Shown piece after piece: positions 32,601-43,964 of a stretch of 64,000 bases of DNA. The notes beneath the pieces are model-generated. The model saw only the letters and a program-made list of their open reading frames with translations. It ran no database searches and was not told where the DNA came from. Position numbers and translations under genes: made by a program. Source of the DNA: Taeniopygia guttata. Taxonomy: Eukaryota; Chordata; Aves; Passeriformes; Estrildidae. Location: the NCBI RefSeq assembly GCF_048771995.1, contig NC_133037.1:1121001-1185000 (forward strand), given 5' to 3'. Position 1 is the stretch's first letter. Each line of letters starts with the position of its first letter.

Positions 32601-35600
32601 ATTTAGCCATGCACTGTGTTTAAACATGTCAGGCACAGATAAGACAAGAAATCACTACAGATTTTCCTTTCTCCTTATGCAGCTGCCTGACCCCTCCCAT
32701 GTTAAAACAGGAATAATCCCTTGCACAGCTGCTCAGAGCTTAGGGCCCAACAGCAGGAGGTGCAAACGGGAGCACCTTGCACCAGATGTAAGAACATCCC
32801 CTGTATGAAGGTTACACACTGAGCTACACAAGAAAATACAATTTATTCACCTAAAAAACCTCCCCTTAAGCAAACTGGTGAGAAGGAAAGCAGCATCTCT
32901 GGGCCTCAAACACTCAGATCTAAGCCAGACAGCATTATCACAGCAGTGCTTTAACTAGTCCATGAACCTGGGAATCACACACAGATTCTCATTTCAGAAA
33001 CTCCATAAATAAACATAAATGTCTTCTTAAGCTATGCGACAGATTTAGCTGAGCCTCTTCAGTGTTCTATATTTGCCTCAAGGCTGGAAACAAAACAGAG
33101 CAAGCATGTACAGTTCAAACTAGAAGCTAAAGAAAACAGTCAACAATGGCAACATACCTTTATTGTAACATTACCCTTTGTAACTTTCCTCATGTTGAAG
33201 CCTACAGTAGGAATCATATCTTCACTGAATTGACCTGACTGGAAAAAAGAAAAAAAGAGAAAGTTTAAATTTAGTGCTTATCTGACACAGCTGGTTTACA
33301 TAGTAAAATATCACAAGCTTTTCCTAACCATTTGCCTTCCAACTGAAGGTTTTACAGCCAAGAAGTCATGGATGTTAAATCCACATGTACTGGAGCTTGT
33401 GTAAAGTCAGACAACTCATTTCTTACAAGCACTGAAATCATTTTTCAAGCCTTGAAGAAGCCAGGGGAGCAAAGTCACCTGGGAAAGTGCTTTGCACAGC
33501 TTAACACATGGACAGCCAGGGCTGGAAAGGGGAGGGAAGAGCCATTCCCCTCCTTCTGCCAGAGCCAGACCTGCATGTCGGGATCTCCCAGTTACCTGGG
33601 AGCTAGAAATACCCACGAGGGCTCCCTCTGATGCAAGCTGCTCTCTGGCCAGCATTTGCAGCAATAAATCACTCCTGTGGAGGAAGCCTCCAACCCTCCA
33701 GCAGCTGTGGGGTGACTCCCTGGGCAGTGTAAAAGGCTGCAGAGTGGAAGGACCTGCCAGGTCCTGTCAGCTTCCTGCCAGGCCAGTGCCCAGCGTGTGC
33801 AGCAGTGGCAAATGCAGCTCCAGAGGATCTGAGGCGGTTTCCAGCAGCACTCCCAGCTGGGACAGACCTGCTGCAAACAGCACTGCACTGAGAGCTTCCC
33901 CAGCAGTGGATGTTTTACTGTCTGTAACACTTCCATCTGCAGCAGCTTGACAGCCAAGTTCCCAACTATCTCCTGCAGCCATAACAAGAGTTTTCAGCAC
34001 TACTACAGATTTCTCCCTTGGCTGTTTGGCAGAAGGTGAATCAGCCACAGTGGCCATTATGAAGCTCACTACATCCATTATGTGTAATAGAACCAGACAG
34101 TCAAGCACATTTGGAAAAATAAGGGTTGATCCCAAAGCATTCAGTTGTTTAATTAGGGTTTGGTATCACAGCGGCAAAGTCTGCATCTCTCCCCTGGCAG
34201 TGGCCAGAGAAGTTCCCTGGGGTTCAAAGCCTTTTGGGATCTCTGAAGCAGACACACCACCCCAGAATTAGGGCCTGACTGCCCACAAGCTGCAAGGAGC
34301 AACTAAGCCTGGCCTGGTGGCCATGGAGGGCAACAGCTCCTGGCTTGTACCAGGAACAGTGTGGCCAGCAGGACCAGGGCTGCGTGAGGAGCTCGGGTCA
34401 GACCCTGAAGCACTGCTTCAGAAGCCACTCTACCCCTCTAACGTGGCAGGGTGAGTGCCCCATGAGAATGCCAGTCCGGGAGCTGCCCGTTCCTGCCCAA
34501 AATGCCCTAAAGCCTGAGCTGCCCATGCACAGCTCAGAGCCCGTGGTCAGCTCTGCTGCCACGCCTGGGGCAGCTCAGTCCAGCTCCTCAAGCACATGTT
34601 GCCTCTGAAGGGTCACTTGCCACGTTGCTCAAGCACCACAGCATTCCTGCCTCCACATTCCTGCCTCCACAGTCACACCCCACACCCACAGCTCCCATCC
34701 CAGCGTCTCCCAAGCACTCCCTGAGCCTCCATCTCTGCGCTGCTGAGCCTTACCCCAGATGCTGCCAACTATTCCCACTCAGATCCTTCCAGAGCCTTCT
34801 CTCGAGAGCTGTTTTATCAATAGGAACACACACTCCAGGAACCTCCTGGACTCATCACCTCCCTGCTGGGTTTATTTCCAGCAGACCTGTGGGAAGCTGA
34901 GGTCCCCTATGAGAACAAGGCCTAGCCACAGTGAGAGCTGAGCTCACCAGCAGCTTAAGGAGGATTTTGGTGCCTCTTCATCCTGGGCTGGGTGGTCTGG
35001 AAGAGACTCCCACCAGGATATCTGCCTTGGCCTTCCCCCTGGTTCCTCCCCATAAACAACCTTATCATGACCCTCATCAAGCTCTGGGCTGTGCAAACAC
35101 TCCCTGCCCATCCCTGAGGAGTTTTTACAGCCCTCCCTTGCAGCACTCACTGTGCCAGTCATCCCACTAATTGCAGCGCGTTCAGGACCAATTTCATGAT
35201 CTCCCACTGCTCTTTCAGGATACAGATTCCTGCAGATTGGAGCAGCACTTCATTTGCCACATCTTTAATGCAATGTTGAAATTACTGTGACCCACCACAG
35301 GGAAACTTTTACAGAATCTTCAGGAAAGCTGCTGCATCTTATCCCTTCCCAAGTGCTCTCTGCCCACACTGCACATCCCCAAACTTGTTCTGACTTGCTT
35401 AAAACCTCAAAACCTTAAAACTGCAGTCGCTCCGTTGAGTTTCAGCTGCCTGTTCACTGCTTTGCAGAGGGACGATCCCGAGCTGACGTGGTCCTATGGG
35501 TCAGCTCAGGTCTTCACTTGAAAGACCTTCCCCTGATGTGAGTGTGGGTGCTCACAGGCACTGGAAGCTCTTGGAAGTCTCTTTCTCTTTTAAGACAGGT

Positions 35601-38600
35601 CAAAAATTGGTTAAAACGATTGTAAAGGATTTTAGCAGCAGACAGTGATCTCCTTTGATGGATTCTGCTGCTACATTCAACTGCCTTGGCCCAGAAACTG
35701 CTCTCTACAGTCAGAATTTACAGGGCTTTTGTTTACTACCTCCTCAGAGGAAAAAAGCAAGGAATTCAGCTTCAACTTAGAGTATTCATATGCAAAAGCT
35801 ACTCGAAGAGCAGAACAAAAGGAACATACTTTTACTAGCAGTCACTTGGTTTGAATCAGCCTTCCCTCCCAGAGCAGAGTACTCGGTGCTATCACTGTGT
35901 CCTCACAATCAGACGCTTTTCCCTGAAACACCAGCTTTAAAACAAGTTTGATACACACAGCAATATTTTCAGTTCCCGATGGGAAAGTCTTTGGCTGTTG
36001 TCACACACAGCAGCAGTGCTCAAACACTCATCAAGGACAGCAGGAGCAGCTGCTGACAAATCCAGCACCCTTGTTTGCAGTGCTGGTGCCACCCCAGCAG
36101 GCAGAGCCTGAGCTCCCTGCAGGGCTCCAGGAGCTGTCCCAGCACGGATTCGGGTGGAAGCCTCAGCCCCGAGGTCACACACACCACACAGCACCACCAA
36201 AAACCGAAGGTCACCAAACAAAGTTAACACCAAGCTGTGCTGGAGATAAGGGCCAGGGAGACTAAACAGCCAAGTTCAGAGGCCACAGGCACAAAGAGCC
36301 CCCAGGACTAATCCTTCAGCCTCCTGGTTTAAGAGATGCTCCCTCCAAAGCTCCTGGAGAACCCAAACATGAGATTTGAATGCAGCATGAACCCACTTAC
36401 CCAGATGAGTACTTATGTTGGATAAGGATTATTCAGAGCAGCAAAACTGCATCCAGGCTGAACTAAGGGACTTTATTCCATGGATCAGTGTGGGTGCAGC
36501 TCACCTTGTACCAGTGGCAGCACTAATTCAGACTGCAGCATTTCTGAACAAGCCAGCTACAGGTACAGTTCCTTTCCCAGAGGAAAACTTAGGACAAGTG
36601 TTTAACTTGTTTAACCCTGACATTCCAGAAGTGTAGAAAGGATGCAAGTTTAGTCTCTTTTATAATTTAATATTACAACAACCTTATTAAACCTACCATT
36701 TCCAGTTGTCTTGAGTCAAACCATAAACCAAACAAAACACATTTGGGTTTCTTCATCTGCCTCTCCAAAACCGTAAGCTACAGGCAGAAACTCAAATTCC
36801 AGGGAGTTATGGAATAGTAGAGTGGTTTCAGCTGGGAGGAACCTCAAAGCCCATCCAGTTCCACCCCCTGCCATGGGCAGGGGCACCTCCCACTACCCCA
36901 GACTGCTCCAAGCCCTATCCAGCCTGGCCTTGGACAACTCTAGGGACTGCCAGCCCCCTAAGCAGCTTGGTTCTGATTCCACAGCCTGCACAAGGACATT
37001 CTTTATCATCAGAGAAGGTCAGGGCAGCCTTTAGTTTGCATCTCATAAAGCTGACATGATTCACTACTGTTAAAGGACCCATTTCTTCATACAGATTTCG
37101 TTATTACACAGCAAAGATTGTTTTATCTTTAATCACAATACTTTTCACCCAGCTAGATGAGATCACAAACAAGCTTAACCAACTAGAGACAACACCAGTG
37201 GAGTATGGAATCCAGCCAGGACACTCCCAATCCACCTGAACCAGAGTATTACATTAAACCCTGCTGCTCATCCCTAAAAATTTCTTTCTTTTCACACTAA
37301 GAAAAAATGCTGCATGTCTCCAAAATGTCTTCTTAAAAAACTTATTTAAAAAGCAGTGCAATTTTAGCATTATATCAAGCTACCCCTACACTAAGCCTCC
37401 TCTGCAACACTCATAGCCTCAACCAAGTAGTGCCTCATAAATGGACAAATCAACTTTCTACAGTCCAGCTTCCTCCTTTAGGAAATACTTCAGTGTTCCA
37501 GCTACTTGTGATCCTGGTCAGAACCCTGAACTCCAGATTAGAAGCTTCAATCCCTCAAAGGCTTCCCAACAGCACTTCCAGGAATGATTCCTGCAATACC
37601 ATAACAGTGGTGTATGACAAGAAAAGGCATTTTTATTTCCCCAGCCCTGACTTCAATTGAATATTTAAAAGGACATAGACTACTTAGCAAATATCTACCA
37701 TAAGGAAGGTATATGTCTTTCTAGAAGTCAGTCATGTAATAGCTCAGGACATTAAATGTTTCTGACAGTCAAGAAAGTGTCCTTATCCAGATGTTGCTAC
37801 TTAAAGCTCTGCCACTGCTTACAAAGTGCTCTACAGGAACTCAGCACTAAAGGAGATTCTGATTTCAGTCACCTGTTTTAGCCCACCTAGGGTACAGCAA
37901 GCAGGGCCTCAAAGAAAGGCTCTGAGTCACCTCCCAGGAGCTTTATTGGCTAATGAAGTGATGCAATGCATTTCAAGAGACTTCTGCCATTAAGAAACAC
38001 TTCAAGTTTTATCAGCCTTCTCCCTTAGCCACGGTGTGTATGAAGTGACAACACGTGGGATTTATGGCCTACCTGGGTGGTTCAATAGGCATTAAAACAG
38101 CAGTGGAGCTCTCTAAAGCAATATTTTTCTGCCCATTTCTGCCACCACTTCTCTGGTGTGGCTTCTTCAAGCCAAAGTTACTTCTAACAGTCACGAGAAC
38201 AGAAGGAAGTTGCAGCTCCCACTGGCTGAACGAATCTTTCGTTGATAGGCACTTCAGGAATTACCTCTAGAAACCAGTTCCATTCCAACACTTGCCAGAT
38301 ATTCCAAAGTTAAAAATCCAACCACACTAATTCAGGCTCTGACACAAATCCTAAAAAAGGACCTTATTTACCCTGTCACCACAAACAGGTTGCGTTTAGC
38401 TCTTCAACCTGATAACTGTATCAAAAAGGTCCAACTTCTTCCCACTCCTCCAGATCTCTGCTCACTATCAGGTCAATGAGCTTCAGTGTTCCAGTGCCAA
38501 ACACCTGGACCAAGGATCAACCTTCCAGGCATCAGAACTTCGACATAAACCCCAGCCAAACACGTGGACCAAGGATCAACCTTCCAGGCATCAGAACTTC

Positions 38601-41600
38601 GACATAAACCCCAGCCAGGGCACTCTGTGGAGCACTCTGTGGAGCTGCAGGAGCACCCTGGGGCACGCTCAGCTTACCTGAGCCGTGTTTCAGCAGCCCC
38701 CCACGGCCAGCAGCCCCCCGTGCTCCCCACAGCAGCACGGCCACGGCTCCCAGCTCCAGCTGCAGGGCTCAGGGAACCCACGAGCTGCAGACAACACCAG
38801 ATCCTGCAGAGGCTGTAAATAATGGGCACTTCCAGGGCTCGGCTCAGGAGCCAACGATTCCAGATGCGATCCCGGGATGACATGCAGTTTCTCTGAATAA
38901 GAACCACAGGCCATCCACATTAGGGAAATTAGGACCAGGAAGAAATGATATCCTCCCTTGTGAGCAAGTTTACTCATGCACATGGAAAACTTATGCTTAA
39001 TATCTAATTAGAGACAGTGACTAATGCAGAGCCTTAGAAAAGCAGAAGCTGCATTAGCTGAATCCAGCTCTAACGAGATTTCACTGCTAACGTTGGGTTT
39101 TAAACCTTCTAATCAAACTGAACACAGGAGGGTTTGGGTTGGAAGGGACATTCAAGACCATCCAGTGCCACCCCCTGTCAGGGGCAGGGACACCTTCCAC
39201 TATCCCAGAGTGCTCCAAGCCCCATCCAGGGACACTTCCAGGGATCCAGGGGCAGCTACAGGTGCTCTGGGAACCTGTGCCAGAGCCTGCCCACTCCTAT
39301 GGGGAAGGATTTATCCCTAATATCTAATCTAACCTCTCCATCTCTCAGTTCAAATCCATTCCCTCTTGTCCTCTCTCCAGGCCCTTGTTTAGTCTGATTA
39401 CAAATCAAGTGTTTGTTTACACTGGAGGAAAAAACGGGTTCAAAACCCGCCACCAATCTAAAAAAGGATTATTCTAGAACTGGCCTGTCTGCCTCTCGTG
39501 GCCTGTCCACTTCAGCAGCAGTCAGGCCTCATACCAAGCTTCCCTGTGGAACTGGTTGAGTTTTCCCTCTAGTTCCATATGCCTGGTTTGATGGGCAGAG
39601 GTTACATTAGACATTTATATTGGATTAAACTTACTGCTGTGGAGACTGGCCACAGCTCTTGCTTAGGCAGCACACAACCTGCTAGGCCACACCAAGCTCC
39701 TGGTGTGCACTCCAGCCTTTAGAGCAATCCTACAGGACATCTTGCTGTGTCATTCCTTTCATTTCAGTTTGAGGAATCCCAACAGCCTCATCCACCCAAA
39801 CCATTAAGTGGCCTGCAGAGAGCAGTTGTTCTTTTCCTGCACTCATTCCCAAATGCAGACTCTGAACCAAAGTCAGTCAAGGAAGCAAACAAGAAGACAG
39901 CTCTGCAGGCCTTGGACTGCACTGCTCTAAAAAGTGATTTTGCACTGGCAACTGAAGCTTATGCCGTTATTTTGTTTAAACCAATAATATAGACTGGGGC
40001 AAACCCCCTCCCCCTGTTTTTTTGTGTAAAGACTCACCAGATTTCCTAATTAAAAGCTTCAGAAATGTGACCTGATGCTTCCAAACTAAACCAGCTAAGG
40101 AGGCTGTGTCAGCATGCTCAAAGCTTCCTCCTTCCCCAGGGTTTTGCAAGGCTCCCTGAATGGCACTCACTCAGATAAATGCCTGGGTGTGATCCTAACA
40201 TGTGGTTGAAACCTTGCAAGATTCAACCCCCGCAGAGGAGGTTGGAAAAAGACTCCAGCTTTACTTAGGGAAACTTCTCCCACTGGAGACAACTTAGATG
40301 GACTCACCTGATGTGCAGCCACTGCAGCTCTGACTGCTGCACATTCCCACAGTGAGTTTCACAGGTAACTCCCCAAACTCCTGCTGCTGCTACTATACAG
40401 AAGCAAAGCGTTTTTGCCATCACCAGGAGGACTCCAGAGCATGAAAAGCCTGCAGAGAGCCCCCAGCTGCAAAAACACTCCAAGCAATACCACAGTACTC
40501 CAAGCAGCCACAGATTGAGGCTGAACAACAATTTCAGAGCTCCACTTCTACAAATCCAAACCAAGATGTATTGGCAAATGTGAAAGAAAAGGCTTTGGGC
40601 TTTCCTGGGTTACTCCAGCAACTTTTAGCTGCCAACTAGTCAGAGGAGTTACCTTTCATGAAGTAACCCATTTTCCATGATTGTCAGGAAGCCCACTGAG
40701 CGCTCACACCTGAGCTGCACAGGGGCTTGGTTAGGGTTTGCCAAGGTGTTTGTGCAAGGATGATGCATAACTGCAAGAGAATGAAAGTCCTTTTCCCAGA
40801 CACTAACCCGTTCAACTGGCACTTAAATCTATACATTCTTACAAGTATTCCATGGTGCTAAGGACACAGCCTCAAAAACCAAAAGAGGAGCTGAAGGTGA
40901 GCTCACTCTAAAGCTGGAGACATCAGCTTTCTCATTCTAGGTGCACTGCACTCATGTTAATCACATTCCCTGAAAAACTCAAAGATACCCTGGCTGCCCA
41001 TTCCAGGAGCTGCCAAAGTCCAGCCTCTCTCCTGGAATGTTTTCCATCACATCCATCAGCACAGCAGGACACCGATGAAGCTGAACACGCCATTTAGGCA
41101 AAGCCACTCTTTATCTCGATCAACAATGGAAAAGCTTCGTGTAGGAGTATTCCCACACCCTTCCTTTACCTGCTCCAGGCACATCACCAGATCAGCAGGC
41201 CCCAGTGCAGCAGCTTGCTGCTGATGGGCTCGTGCTTGTGAGCTGTATTCCTTAGCTAAGTTGTACCTTAAGAGAAAGGAGATCATTTCATACGGGTTTC
41301 AGCAATCGATAAGCAAATATTGAGAGGAGAACCGTGACTGGGTGCTGACACCTAAATGATTTAGAACTACCCAAAAGCAGGCGGCAGCTGAAGACACACA
41401 GTGTTATCTCCACATCTGCTAACAGAGCCCCGCCACACCGAACACCCTGACTGAAAGGCGCCTTCAGAGCCCGCTGTGGGGCCGAACGGGTCCCATTCCA
41501 CACGAAGCTTTACAAAGCTCGGGCAGCCCCCCGGAGAGAGGTCACACGCTGCTCCCCGCGGCCCGGTCCCGCTCCATCTCCGCGGCCCGGCTCCATCCCC

Positions 41601-41982
41601 CCGGCCCCGCTCCATCCCCCCGGTCCGGCCCGGCCCCGCTCCATCCCCGCGGCCCGGCCCGGCTCGGCTCCATCCCCGCTCCATCCCCGCGGCCCGGCCC
41701 CGCTCCATCCCCCCGGCCCGGCCCAGCCCCGCTCCATCCCCGCGGCCCGGCTCCATCCCCGCGGCCCAGCTCGGCTCCATCCCCGCGGCCCGGCCCCGCT
41801 CCATCCCCGCTCCGTCCACCCAGCCCCGGCCCGGCCCGGCCCGGCCCGGCCCCGCTCACCGCGATGACGTTGACGAAGGTGGTCTTGCCCGAGTACTGCA
41901 GCCCCACCAGGGTCAGCTCCATCTCCTCCTTCCAGAAGAGCGAGCGGAACCAGTCGAGCAGCCGGGACAGCAGCGCCAACAT
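29621..41982 (-). CDS. ARL8B: ARL8B, ADP-ribosylation factor-like GTPase 8B (complete, 7 exons)
   Basis: Seven coding exons: 41860-41982, 33158-33238, 32504-32577, 31997-32090, 31329-31396, 31024-31094 and 29621-29670. They give 186 residues, the same length as human. The N-terminal [18 protein letters not shown] is the amphipathic helix that in this family is N-terminally acetylated for lysosome binding. Nucleotide-binding motifs: P-loop GLQYSGKT (27-34), WDIGGQ (70-75), NKRD (130-133) and SCK (163-165). Changes from human are conservative (I5L, a Val and an Asp in [10 protein letters not shown], Ala for Ser in MNLAAI). The family links lysosomes to kinesin-1 through SKIP/PLEKHM2, and recruits HOPS. 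The ATG at 41982 has A at -3. It lies tandem with EDEM1 downstream and BHLHE40 upstream. The last residues SKSRRS separate it from other ARL families, and the paralogue ARL8A is less likely by synteny. Confidence 0.97.
31024..31094 (-). CDS. ARL8B: ARL8B coding exon 6
   Basis: Completes M147 and codes [20 protein letters not shown] then DNI, plus one base of D171. Acceptor tttcctag, donor gtaact. Confidence 0.97.
31329..31396 (-). CDS. ARL8B: ARL8B coding exon 5
   Basis: Codes residues 125-146 plus two bases of M147: [20 protein letters not shown] then EK. It contains the NKRD guanine-specificity motif. Acceptor gatttcag, donor gtaagt. Confidence 0.97.
31997..32090 (-). CDS. ARL8B: ARL8B coding exon 4
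   Basis: Completes V93 and codes [20 protein letters not shown] through LQGIP (residue 124). Acceptor ctttcaag, donor gtaagt. Confidence 0.97.
32504..32577 (-). CDS. ARL8B: ARL8B coding exon 3
   Basis: Codes residues 69-92 plus two bases of V93: [20 protein letters not shown] then VNAI. It carries the switch II motif. Acceptor cctcaag, donor gtaagt. Confidence 0.97.
33158..33238 (-). CDS. ARL8B: ARL8B coding exon 2
   Basis: Codes residues 42-68, [20 protein letters not shown] then KGNVTIK, the switch I region. Acceptor ttttccag, donor gtatgt. Confidence 0.97.
36806..37020 (-). mobile_element. CR1 LINE 3' end in ARL8B intron 1
   Basis: On the plus strand: ggtttcagctgggaggaacc, then catccagttccaccccctgc, catgggcaggggcacctccc, actaccccagactgctccaa. 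This is the reverse complement of the CR1 3' end. Confidence 0.88.
38497..38617 (+). repeat. Recent 59-bp tandem duplication in ARL8B intron 1
   Basis: Two copies beginning ccaaacacctggaccaagg and ccaaacacgtggaccaagg at 38497 and 38556, differing by one base in what I compared. Confidence 0.95.
39122..39405 (-). mobile_element. CR1 LINE 3' end in ARL8B intron 1
   Basis: On the plus strand: gggtttgggttggaaggga, then ccatccagtgccaccccctg, ggcagggacaccttccacta. It continues to the more internal CR1 part (ttcaaatccattccctcttg). It is sense to ARL8B. Confidence 0.9.
41556..41856 (+). repeat. GC-rich tandem array at the start of ARL8B intron 1
   Basis: Degenerate units around gctccatccccgcggcccgg, with insertions of cggcccggcc, about 12-14 copies. 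The array starts within a few bases of the exon 1 donor. Confidence 0.88.
41860..41982 (-). CDS. ARL8B: ARL8B coding exon 1
   Basis: Codes residues 1-41 (amphipathic helix, P-loop [15 protein letters not shown]). Donor gtgagc. It is embedded in a CpG island. Confidence 0.97.
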
Positions 41983-42235
41983 CGTGGCGGCGGGCGGGCG
42001 GGCCGGGCCGGGGGCAGTGCGGGGTGGGCCGGGCGATGCTCCGGCGGGCCGGGACGCTGCGGGCCGGGCTGTGCCGGTCTGTGCCGAGCCGGGCGCTGCT
42101 CTCGGCCGCTCCGGGACAGCCGCGCTCGTCCGGGCCCGGCTCCCCCCGCCGCCCGCACGTGACGCCGCGGTCACCCGGCCCCGCCGGCCCCGCCCCGCGC
42201 CGCAGCGGCCCCTGGCGGCGGGAGGACCTGCGGAG
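41983..42235 (-). promoter_or_regulatory. ARL8B promoter and 5' leader (CpG island)
   Basis: TATA-less and extremely CpG-dense. It carries an E-box GCACGTGAC at 42155-42163 (CACGTG at 42156-42161), GC boxes near 42180-42195, and a run of five G-tracts at 41992-42014 on the plus strand. The start site is probably between about 42,020 and 42,200. Confidence 0.7.
42156..42163 (+). promoter_or_regulatory. CLEAR-like E-box in the ARL8B promoter
   Basis: CACGTGAC, matching eight of the ten bases of the CLEAR palindrome GTCACGTGAC bound by TFEB/TFE3, about 175 bp upstream of the ATG. Binding is inferred. Confidence 0.5.
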
Positions 42236-42251
42236 GGACAGGGCGGGGCAG

Positions 42252-42985
42252 GGCCGCCATGCTGGGTGTGCTGAGGGGCGTGACACCCCGAACCCGCCAT
42301 GCTGGGTGTGGTGAGGGGTGTGACACCCCAATCCCGCCATGCCGGGTGTGGTGAGGGGTGTGACACCCCAATCCCGCCATGCCGGGTGTGGTGAGGGGAG
42401 TGACACCCCAATCCCGCCATGCTGGGTGTGCTGAGGGGCGTGACACCCCAATCCCGCCATGCTGGGTGTGGTGAGGGGAGTGACACCCCAATCCCGCCAT
42501 GTTGGGTGTGGTGAGGGGGGTGACACCCCAATCCCGCCATGCTGGGTGTTGTGAGGAGGGGTCTGTCACCCCCAGTCCTGCCATGCTGGGTGTGGTGAGG
42601 GGCGTGACACCCCAATCCCGCCATGTTGGGTGTGGTGAGGTGTGTGACACCCCAATCCCGCCATGCTGGGTGTGGTGAGGAGTGTGACACCCCCGATCCC
42701 GCCATGTTGGGTGTGGTGAGGGGGGTGACACCTCAATCCCGCCATGCTGGGTGTGGTGAGGGGTGTGACACCCCCAATCCCGCCATGCTGGGTGTGGTGA
42801 GGGGGTGACACCCCAATTCCGCCATGTTGGGTGTGGTGAGGGGTGTGACACCCTCAAACCCACTATGTTGGGTGTGGTGAAGGTGTGACACCCCAATCCT
42901 GCCATGCTGGGTGTGGTGAGGCGTGTCCCCCCAATTCACCATGCTGGGTGTGGTGAGGTGTGTGACACCTCCAATCCCTCCAATC
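42252..42985 (+). repeat. 40-bp minisatellite upstream of ARL8B
   Basis: About 18 copies of a unit formed by cccgccatgctgggtgtggt plus gaggggtgtgacaccccaat. Period 40 is steady, with a few one- or two-base changes and length variants toward the right end. Each unit has a CACCC-type box (gggtgtgg) and a 15-bp near-palindrome around gtgtgacac. Confidence 0.95.
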
Positions 42986-43964
42986 CTGCCACATTGGCTG
43001 TGGTGAGGATGAATGAAAAGTTCTAAATCACACAGAAAAATTAAATTTCCGAGCCAGAAAAAATGGCTGTCACAAATCTACTCTTCAGAACAGCGTAAAA
43101 GAAAAAACCAACAATTGGAATGGGGCTGTGGAAGGGGGCATGACGGTCTGGGGGACGTGGATCTCCATCGGGAGGATGCCCACACCCAGAGCAGCCCTTG
43201 CTCTGCCGGCAGCTCCCCGGCCTGAGGAGATCTGCACAAATTGCTCTCTGCCCACAGAGCCGTGCACAGGAGGAACACGGAGTGTTGCACACACGGAATA
43301 AATCCCATTTCACTCCTGCTCAGGCTCACGGGGCTGGGGAAGGCCCTGCCCTCACACGCCGCAGCTCTGCCACACCGAAATCAGGGATTCCCAGTGCCCG
43401 GCGGCAGGGAAGGCGTTTGTGCACGTGCTTTTCCACCCCAAAACACGGCTTTCCTTCGTAGCCATTCAAAAAAGCCAACTGATCTACCCCTTCCAATTAA
43501 GCTGAGATATGAACAGCACTTGGAAAGTTCTTAATCCATCCTCTGCCTCATTAACTCAGAAAATGTCACCCCCATGGTTAGCCCTATCAGAGAGGACGGA
43601 ACGCCCGGCACCAATTAGTTCTAATAATGAGCTGAGCTGTGCACAGATTTCGGAGCCTGTCCTTATATGAGAAAATAGGACAGCTCCTCTCAGAACAGAA
43701 TATTTTACTGGACATTCCTTTAATTTGTCTCCGGCTGACGACTCCCCCCACAGCCGAAGGAGCTAATTGATTTGATGAGTTGCAGGCGCTGCTGTGTGTG
43801 TGGCACCTGCCCGGCTGCCCAGCGAGGAGCTGCAGCCAAAATCGACAATATCGCTCTGGGATTCGCCTTTCCTCCTCTGAGCAGGCAAACACACGTGCCC
43901 TGTTAGTGCCCTCAGCTCCTCTGGGTGCTGCTTTTCTCCCAGGGGTTCAGCTGGGTTATAAAAT
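42986..43964. other. Intergenic DNA between ARL8B and the AT block
   Basis: Unique sequence of mixed composition. The stretch 43,560-43,780 has homeodomain-like TAAT motifs. No gene seen. Confidence 0.5.

Larger units (their letters stand above)
29671..33157 (-). other. ARL8B introns 2-6
   Basis: Introns 29671-31023, 31095-31328, 31397-31996, 32091-32503 and 32578-33157. They are ordinary unique sequence. A C/A-rich run at 31450-31492 (aaccccaaccaaaccag) is the only low-complexity patch. Confidence 0.65.
33239..41859 (-). other. ARL8B intron 1 (8.6 kb)
   Basis: Contains two sense CR1 fragments (36806-37020, 39122-39405), a 59-bp tandem duplication (38497-38617) and a GC-rich array next to exon 1 (41556-41856). 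The rest is unique sequence. No exon or RNA gene was recognised. Confidence 0.7.

Noticed and set aside
34630-34680. Short direct repeat cattcctgcctccaca in ARL8B intron 1.
   Set aside because: Only two partial copies. Trivial slippage.
39425-39460. A tRNA T-arm-like sequence (cgggttcaaaacccg followed by ccacca).
   Set aside because: No acceptor stem, D-arm or anticodon arm can be built upstream, where a CR1 fragment lies. A chance palindrome.
41983-42705. In-frame upstream extension of ARL8B through the 5' leader and the 40-bp minisatellite, with ATGs in the repeat.
   Set aside because: The ARL8B N-terminal helix is functionally required at the protein start and the human length matches the ATG at 41982. 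The open frame reflects GC-rich sequence and a stop-free repeat.
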